In this document: positions 7,019 through 11,305 of the stretch, piece by piece
How the letters are laid out: every line of letters starts with the position of its first letter
Numbering within the stretch: position 1 is the stretch's first letter
Source of the DNA: an uncultured Lachnospiraceae bacterium
GTDB lineage: Bacteria > Bacillota_A > Clostridia > Lachnospirales > Lachnospiraceae
DNA: 11,305 bases
NCBI GenBank assembly: GCA_900553635.1
Contig: USDU01000065.1
Location: 1 to 11,305 of the forward strand
Direction of reading: 5' to 3'
Made by a program: the position numbers and the translations under genes
Notes under the pieces: model-generated
The model's database searches: none
The model's input: the letters and a program-made list of their open reading frames with translations, nothing else
Told to the model about the DNA's origin: nothing

Positions 7019-7049
7019 GAGTTACAGGAAAGGACGCGGCTTACATAGT

Positions 7050-7646
7050 ATGCAGAAGGAACTGGACTATTTTATGATTGAACATTCTTACGGAGGAAAT
7101 CAGGAGTGGTTTTGGGATCCGATGATGAAAATCGGAGGCTGTGCGGCAGTGACAGCCTGCGACAGCAGCATTTACTTTGATTGTTATAAGGGAACGGAAG
7201 GCCTTTATCCCTATGAAAAGACAGCATTGACGAAAAAGGATTACGTAAAGTTCGGTATGAAGATGAAGCCTTATCTGAAACCACGCCATACAGGCATTGA
7301 CTCGCTGGAGATTTACATGGAAGGTTTTGGAAAATATCTGGCAGATAAGGGCTGCGACACCGTTCATATGGAGCCGCTCCCCGGTACGGAGGATGTGAAA
7401 AAGGCGAAGGCTGCAGTCATAGATTCCGTTGACAGAGGCTTCCCGGTACCCTGCCTGGTTCTGAAGCATGAGAACCCTCTGTTTGCCGATTATGTATGGC
7501 ACTGGTTTCTGCTGACCGGTTATGATACGGCGGGAGAGATCGCTATGGTCAAAGCGGTGACCTACGGCGGAAGCAAATGGCTGGATATGGATGATCTGTG
7601 GAACACAGGCCATGACAAAAAGGGCGGTCTGATTCTATATAAGTAA
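7050..7646 (+). CDS. Uncharacterised protein, C39-like cysteine-protease fold suspected
   Basis: From the ATG at 7050 the product has 198 residues with no signal peptide or membrane segment. I do not recognise a named gene. It resembles C39-like/papain-type proteins in having a GGC31AAVTACDS helix start, a late H151 in YVWHWFLLTGYD followed by a beta strand, and YGGSKWLDMDDLW with D179. These could form a Cys-His-Asp set, but this is inference. Start choice is uncertain. The ATG at 7050 has AGGAAAGGA only 15 bases upstream, while an in-frame ATG at 6984 has AGG seven bases before it. The 6984 start, however, lies inside the hairpin and almost at the predicted transcript start, and would add 22 residues (MRAQKTMCSYFLSYRKGRGLHS). 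The gene is 23 bases upstream of ddh and likely cotranscribed. Confidence 0.7.
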   Translation: MQKELDYFMIEHSYGGNQEWFWDPMMKIGGCAAVTACDSSIYFDCYKGTEGLYPYEKTALTKKDYVKFGMKMKPYLKPRHTGIDSLEIYMEGFGKYLADKGCDTVHMEPLPGTEDVKKAKAAVIDSVDRGFPVPCLVLKHENPLFADYVWHWFLLTGYDTAGEIAMVKAVTYGGSKWLDMDDLWNTGHDKKGGLILYK

Positions 7647-7669
7647 AAGGAAGAGAGGATTATGAAAAA

Positions 7670-8656
7670 ATGAGTATCAGAATAGGAATTATGGGATACG
7701 GCAATCTGGGACGCGGCGTAGAGTGTGCGGTTGCCCAGAATGCGGATATGGAGTTGAAGGCAGTATTTACCAGAAGAAATCCGGAGGAGCTGCATATCTG
7801 GTCTAAGACAGCCAAAGTGGTCAGCGCATCTGAACTGGCAGACTGGAAGAACGAACTGGACGTTCTGATTCTCTGCGGCGGAAGCGCTACAGACCTGCCG
7901 AAGCAGACGCCGGAGTGCGCCAAGTACTTCAATGTCATCGACAGCTTTGACACCCATGCGCGGATTCCGGAGCATTTTGCGGATGTGGACGCAGAGGCGA
8001 AGAAGAGTGGCAGAGTAGCAATTATCTCCGTAGGCTGGGATCCGGGTCTGTTCTCCCTGAACCGTATGTACGCCAACGCCATTCTGCCGGAGGGCAAGGA
8101 TTATACCTTCTGGGGCAAGGGTGTAAGCCAGGGGCACTCTGACGCAATTCGTCGCATCCCCGGTGTAAAGGACGCAAGACAGTATACGATCCCTGTGGAG
8201 AGTGCGCTGGAAGCAGTACGTGCAGGAAGGAATCCGGAGCTGACCACCCGCGAGAAGCATACCCGTGAGTGCTTCGTCGTCCTGGAGGAAGGCGCGGATC
8301 CCGCAAAGGTAGAAGAAGCGATCACGACGATGCCCAATTACTTCGCTGATTATGATACTACCGTTCATTTCATCACCGAAGAGGAAATGCAGCAGTATCA
8401 CAGTCGTCTGCCCCATGGCGGATTTGTGCTCAGAAGCGGCGTAACCGGACGGGAGAAGGAGAATCATCATCTGATCGAGTATCGATTGAAGCTGGACTCC
8501 AACCCGGAATTTACTTCAAGCGTGCTTGTGGCTTACGCGAGAGCGGCATATCGCATGAGCCGGGAAGGTATGAGCGGCTGCAAGACTGTCTTTGACGTAG
8601 CTCCGGCTTACTTAAGCGCCAAGAGCGGCGAAGAGCTGCGGGCAAGCCTGCTGTAA
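7670..8656 (+). CDS. ddh: meso-Diaminopimelate D-dehydrogenase
   Basis: This 328-residue cytosolic enzyme catalyses the one-step NADPH-dependent reductive amination of tetrahydrodipicolinate to meso-diaminopimelate, feeding lysine and peptidoglycan synthesis. It opens with the Rossmann motif IGIMGYGNLGRGVE (GxGxxG at about residues 9-14). It also shows LILCGGSATDLPKQTP, NVIDSFDTH, VGWDPGLFSLNR and FWGKGVSQGHSDAIRRIPGVKDARQYTIP, all characteristic of the family. The length is close to the roughly 320 residues of characterised enzymes. The start has GAGAGGA at 7653-7659, ten bases before the ATG at 7670. An earlier ATG at 7662 would give only Met-Lys-Lys-stop, with too short a spacer. The stop overlaps the next gene's ATG by one base (TAATG). 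Confidence 0.95.
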   Translation: MSIRIGIMGYGNLGRGVECAVAQNADMELKAVFTRRNPEELHIWSKTAKVVSASELADWKNELDVLILCGGSATDLPKQTPECAKYFNVIDSFDTHARIPEHFADVDAEAKKSGRVAIISVGWDPGLFSLNRMYANAILPEGKDYTFWGKGVSQGHSDAIRRIPGVKDARQYTIPVESALEAVRAGRNPELTTREKHTRECFVVLEEGADPAKVEEAITTMPNYFADYDTTVHFITEEEMQQYHSRLPHGGFVLRSGVTGREKENHHLIEYRLKLDSNPEFTSSVLVAYARAAYRMSREGMSGCKTVFDVAPAYLSAKSGEELRASLL

Positions 8657-9201
8657 TGGACGCGCTGCGGGAGAAAATCGAAGCCACATTAAGCGCCTAC
8701 CCGGTCTGCGAATACGCCTTTGTAAAGCCAAAGGAGCTTCCTTTCCGGGATGAGGTGCGTTATATCTGCCGAACCGAATGCCCGCGCTATGGTACTTCCT
8801 GGTCCTGTCCGCCTGCGGTGGGCACAGTGGAGGAATGCCGGAAACGGTGCCTCGGATATGAAGACGTACTGATGTTCACCACTATTGCCGAGGGCGTGGA
8901 TACGGAGGATATGTCCGCCATGCTGGCCACCAGACGGGAGCATGAGGAGATTACAAGACAGATTCGGGATGAAATGAAAGCCTTCTGCGGGGAAATGCAG
9001 GTGCTTTCCACGGAATCCTGCGCCATTTGCGAAAAATGCGCTTATCCGGACGCGCCCTGCCGCCATCCGGATCGGATGTTTCCGTGTATCGAGAGCTACG
9101 GTATTCTGGTGACAGAGCCGGCGGAGAAAAACGGGATCACCTTTATGAGCGGAAGCGGCCTGGTGACCTGGTTCAGTCTCATTTTGTATAAACGGGCATA
9201 A
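8656..9201 (+). CDS. DUF2284 family Cys-rich protein, predicted metal or Fe-S binding
   Basis: The 181-residue product is assigned to DUF2284 from its cysteine pattern. An N-terminal C38-x3-C42-x8-C51-P-P block (ICRTECPRYGTSWSCPP) is followed by C61 and C65. A ferredoxin-like C122-x2-C125-x2-C128-x6-C135-x8-C144 block comes later. The spacing suggests one or two iron-sulfur clusters or another bound metal; no enzyme activity is known to me for this family. There is no signal peptide. Its ATG shares one base with the ddh stop, so translation is probably coupled and the protein is made with Ddh. No terminator is visible after its stop, so read-through into yqfC is possible. Confidence 0.8.
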   Translation: MDALREKIEATLSAYPVCEYAFVKPKELPFRDEVRYICRTECPRYGTSWSCPPAVGTVEECRKRCLGYEDVLMFTTIAEGVDTEDMSAMLATRREHEEITRQIRDEMKAFCGEMQVLSTESCAICEKCAYPDAPCRHPDRMFPCIESYGILVTEPAEKNGITFMSGSGLVTWFSLILYKRA

Positions 9202-9224
9202 GCGTCTAAAAAACTGCATATAGT
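9196..9224 (+). promoter_or_regulatory. Possible sigma-E (sporulation) promoter of yqfC
   Basis: GCATAAG at 9196-9202 and CATATAGT at 9217-9224 are 14 bases apart. Against my recollection of the Bacillus sigma-E consensus (GHATATT, 14 bases, CATACAMT) they match 5 of 7 and 6 of 8 positions. The implied start, near 9231, falls just before the yqfC ribosome binding site. A weaker sigma-A-like pair (TTGTAT 9184-9189, TAAAAA 9207-9212) overlaps it. Confidence 0.35.
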
Positions 9225-9254
9225 TGAGGTAAGGAAAACAAAGGTCCGGAATTC

Positions 9255-9515
9255 ATGAGCGTGAAGGAACAGATGTCGGAAGCTCTGAATCTGCCGAAGG
9301 ATCTGACGCTGGGTGCAGTGATCTTGACCATTACCGGAAAGCATGAGGCTTATGTGGAAAACTACATGAGCCTCATTGAATATACGGAAAACCAGATCCG
9401 GATTCAGACCCGCACCTGTAAACTGGAGATTCACGGCGAACAGTTAGCGATTGTCTATTACACCAATGAGGAAATGAAGATCACCGGCGAGCTTCTGGAG
9501 GTGAAATATTGCTGA
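9255..9515 (+). CDS. yqfC: YqfC family sporulation protein
   Basis: The 86-residue protein matches YqfC, a small sporulation-associated protein conserved in spore-forming Firmicutes. It has the segment LNLPKDLTLGAVILTITGKHEAYVENYMSLIEYTE and beta-rich remainder IRIQTRTCKLEIHGEQLAIVYYTNEEMKITGEL. In Bacillus subtilis yqfC and yqfD belong to the mother-cell sigma-E programme; the molecular role is not established. AAAGG lies about ten bases before the ATG. The last seven bases overlap the TTG start of yqfD, which supports both the identity and coupled translation. Confidence 0.93.
   Translation: MSVKEQMSEALNLPKDLTLGAVILTITGKHEAYVENYMSLIEYTENQIRIQTRTCKLEIHGEQLAIVYYTNEEMKITGELLEVKYC
9497..9501 (+). 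promoter_or_regulatory. Ribosome binding site that fixes the TTG start of yqfD
   Basis: GGAGG at 9497-9501, inside the 3' end of yqfC, is seven bases before the TTG at 9509. No ATG start with a comparable site is available near this position in the yqfD frame. Confidence 0.75.
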
Positions 9516-10729
9516 TTTGGTTGTTTCGTTATCTGAAGGGCTTTGTGCGGATCCGGGTTCTTGGGTACTCGCCGGAGCGCTTTCTGAACCTCTGTAAGGC
9601 CAGGCGCATCGTCCTGTGGGATCTGCAGAATGTGGGAAATGAATACGAAATGAATCTTAGCATCCGGGACTTCCGGAAAATCAGGCCATTGGTGAAAAAG
9701 GCCCGGGCGCATGTGACTGTTACCGAGCGCCACGGGTTTCCTTTTTTTCTGCACCGGAACCGGAAACGGAAGATGTTCCCGGTGGGGATGCTGGCCTGCT
9801 GCATGCTGCTCTATGTATTATCCCTGTTTATCTGGGACATCCGGATCGAGGGAAACCGGGCCCGCAGTACCGACGTATTGCTTACCTATCTGGCGGAGGA
9901 GCAGATCGTTCACGGTATGCGAAAACGCGATGTGGACTGCAAGGAAATCCAGACCATGCTTCGGATTCATTTTCCCGATTTGACCTGGGTGTCAGCTCGC
10001 GTCACCGGCACACAGCTTCTGATTCGGGTACGGGAAAATCAGGATCTGGAGACGGAACAGCAGGAAGCGGCGAACACATCAGAAAGTTCCGATCTGGTGG
10101 CGGTCCGGGCAGGAATCATTACCGGCATTCTGGTACGAAGCGGCACCGCCCAGGTGCAGCCCGGCGACGAGGTGGAGGCCGGTACGGTTCTCATCAGCGG
10201 AACGGTGGACATCCGGGACGACAGCGGCGATGCGGTTGGCGTACAGGAGGTTCGTGCCGACGGCGACGTCCGAGCCCGGACTTTTTACGTCTATGAGGAC
10301 AGCTTTGCGCGGTCCCGCGAAGTACGGCATTTTACCGGGAAAAAACGTTATGGCGTGTCGATCAGAGCCGGACGGAAGCTGTTATCTTTCACGGATCCGA
10401 GAACCTTTTCTTTGTATACAACTGTGGAAACGGAGCATCCGCTGCATCTGACAGGGAATTTTTACCTTCCACTGTCCTTCGGCCTCATAGAGCGGGCCGA
10501 GTATGAGGTTTATACGGAAAAATATACGGCAGAGGAGGCAAAAGGCCTTGCAGAAGCCCATCTTAATGAATTTTTAAATAATTTACTGCAAAAAGGGGTT
10601 CAAATTGTCGGAAATGATGTTAAAATAGATAACGGCAGGAATTTCTGCGTCTCGAAGGGGAAGATTGAGGTCCTGGAGGAGATCGGAATTCCGAAGATCA
10701 GACAAAAGGAGCAGGCAGCATTTGAGTAA
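9509..10729 (+). CDS. yqfD: Sporulation protein YqfD
   Basis: This 406-residue membrane-anchored protein matches YqfD of the sporulation cluster. It has an N-terminal soluble region (residues 1-88) containing the FRYLKGFVRIRVLGYSPERFLNLC segment typical of the family. A single membrane segment follows at about 91-109, then a long extracytoplasmic or intermembrane region starting IRIEGN. That region contains VRAGIITGILVRSGTAQVQPGDEVEAGTVLISG, and LTGNFYLPLSFG further on. It starts at TTG 9509, set by a GGAGG site within yqfC, and its 3' end contains the phoH ribosome binding site and start codon. In Bacillus it is expressed in the mother cell under sigma-E; the biochemical role is unclear. Confidence 0.93.
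   Translation: MLIWLFRYLKGFVRIRVLGYSPERFLNLCKARRIVLWDLQNVGNEYEMNLSIRDFRKIRPLVKKARAHVTVTERHGFPFFLHRNRKRKMFPVGMLACCMLLYVLSLFIWDIRIEGNRARSTDVLLTYLAEEQIVHGMRKRDVDCKEIQTMLRIHFPDLTWVSARVTGTQLLIRVRENQDLETEQQEAANTSESSDLVAVRAGIITGILVRSGTAQVQPGDEVEAGTVLISGTVDIRDDSGDAVGVQEVRADGDVRARTFYVYEDSFARSREVRHFTGKKRYGVSIRAGRKLLSFTDPRTFSLYTTVETEHPLHLTGNFYLPLSFGLIERAEYEVYTEKYTAEEAKGLAEAHLNEFLNNLLQKGVQIVGNDVKIDNGRNFCVSKGKIEVLEEIGIPKIRQKEQAAFE
10704..10711 (+). promoter_or_regulatory. Ribosome binding site that fixes the TTG start of phoH
   Basis: AAAAGGAG at 10704-10711 lies ten bases before TTG 10722, within the yqfD coding end. The alternative ATG at 10743 has no purine-rich site at a proper distance. Confidence 0.65.
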
Positions 10730-11305
10730 TATTGTGGAAAAGATGCTGGACGTACCGGCTGAACACCAGAGCAATGTGTTTGGACAGTTCGACAGCCATA
10801 TCAAAAAAATAGAACAGACCCTGAAGGTGTCCGTCATTGCCCGGGACGGCGAGGTGAAGATCTTAGGCCCGGCTGAGTACACCCGGCAGGCAGCCCGGGT
10901 CATCGAGCAGCTTCTGGAGCTTTCAAGAAGAGGCAACGTGATTCAGGAGCAGAACGTGGATTACGCCCTGGCTCTGTCCATGGAGGGACAGGAAGAGGCT
11001 GTGGTGGAGATTGATAAGGAGCTTATCTGCCACACCATCGCAGGCAAGCCCATCAAGCCCAAGACCCTGGGTCAGAAGAAATACGTGGACATGATCCGCA
11101 ACAACATGATCGTCTTCGGTACCGGACCGGCCGGAACCGGTAAGACCTATCTTGCTATGGCCATGGCGATTACCGCCTTTAAGAATAATGAGGTAAGCCG
11201 GATTATCCTGACCCGTCCCGCCATTGAAGCAGGCGAGAAGCTGGGCTTCCTGCCGGGCGATTTGCAGAGTAAGGTGGATCCTTACCTGCGGCCCCTCTAC
11301 GACGC
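10722..11305 (+). CDS. phoH: PhoH family P-loop ATPase, 3' truncated by the window end
   Basis: The frame opens at TTG 10722 (LSNIVEKMLDVPAEHQ...) and is still open at the window end, giving 194 complete codons of a protein usually about 320 residues long. The N-terminal part (FGQFDSHIKKIEQTLKVSVIARDGEVKI) is the KH-like region of PhoH/YbeZ proteins. The Walker A motif is G133-T-G-P-A-G-T-G-K141-T. TRPAIEAGEKLGFLPGD and KVDPYLRPLYDA, conserved blocks of this ATPase family, follow. PhoH proteins are cytosolic ATPases linked to RNA metabolism, often partnered with the YbeY endoribonuclease. The start overlaps yqfD by eight bases. The Walker B motif and the rest lie beyond the window. Confidence 0.93.
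   Translation, partial: MSNIVEKMLDVPAEHQSNVFGQFDSHIKKIEQTLKVSVIARDGEVKILGPAEYTRQAARVIEQLLELSRRGNVIQEQNVDYALALSMEGQEEAVVEIDKELICHTIAGKPIKPKTLGQKKYVDMIRNNMIVFGTGPAGTGKTYLAMAMAITAFKNNEVSRIILTRPAIEAGEKLGFLPGDLQSKVDPYLRPLYD

Noticed and set aside
6984..7049. The ATG at 6984 as the start of the C39-like gene
   Set aside because: It lies about four bases after the predicted transcript start and within the hairpin's 5' arm. It remains possible if the gene is read from the upstream promoter, so it is kept only as an alternative.
7562..8470. A 302-codon - strand open frame opposite ddh
   Set aside because: It lies across an intact ddh gene and the preceding gene end, with no domain pattern or ribosome binding site.
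1..11305. Mobile elements, CRISPR arrays, tRNA or rRNA genes, defence systems
   Set aside because: No direct-repeat arrays, transposase or integrase motifs, tRNA-like cloverleaf sequences or toxin-antitoxin pairs were seen. All long frames are explained by core genes.

Overview
The window looks like a chromosomal segment from a spore-forming anaerobe of the Clostridia, most likely Lachnospiraceae. This inference rests on an electron-bifurcating NfnAB pair, a meso-diaminopimelate dehydrogenase, the yqfC-yqfD-phoH sporulation/housekeeping cluster, AGG-type ribosome binding sites and moderate GC content. Nothing in it looks foreign: I see no transposase, phage gene, tRNA, rRNA, CRISPR array or long repeat. 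Eleven of the twelve genes are on the + strand, and no gap between genes exceeds about 160 bases.

Layout. (1) Positions 1-283 hold the 3' end of a Dabb-domain (stress-responsive A/B barrel) gene. (2) Positions 321-2777 hold the nfnA-nfnB operon, with a clear sigma-A-type promoter, an 88-base leader that can fold into two hairpins, genes overlapping by one base (TAATG) and a strong intrinsic terminator. (3) Positions 2789-4203 hold an MBL-fold hydrolase gene overlapping rlmH (23S rRNA methyltransferase) by four bases, ending in a terminator shared with the convergent gene. (4) Positions 4224-5633 (- strand) hold an alanine/glycine:cation symporter, and 5791-6912 (+) a divergent D-Ala-D-Ala carboxypeptidase-like gene. 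Their predicted promoters have directly abutting -35 boxes. (5) Positions 6945-9201 hold a near-consensus promoter, a terminator-like hairpin at the predicted transcript start, an uncharacterised C39-like cysteine-protease-fold gene, ddh (meso-DAP dehydrogenase) and a Cys-rich DUF2284 gene overlapping ddh by one base. (6) From 9217 to the end lie yqfC, yqfD and the 5' part of phoH, tightly coupled through overlapping TTG starts and possibly driven by a sigma-E-like promoter.

Together the middle of the window has a cell-wall theme. Ddh makes meso-DAP using NADPH, the carboxypeptidase would trim stem peptides and release D-alanine, and the divergent symporter could import alanine. NfnAB interconverts NADH, ferredoxin and NADPH pools and is a plausible NADPH source, but this link is inference. 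The right end belongs to the conserved Firmicutes yqfC-yqfD-phoH neighbourhood, which normally continues into pgpH and ybeY.

Most of the window is ordinary core genome. The points most worth a second look are the promoter-plus-hairpin start of the C39-like/ddh operon, the folded nfnAB leader, the SGG variant of the carboxypeptidase SxN motif, the C39-like protein family itself and the ddh-DUF2284 coupling.
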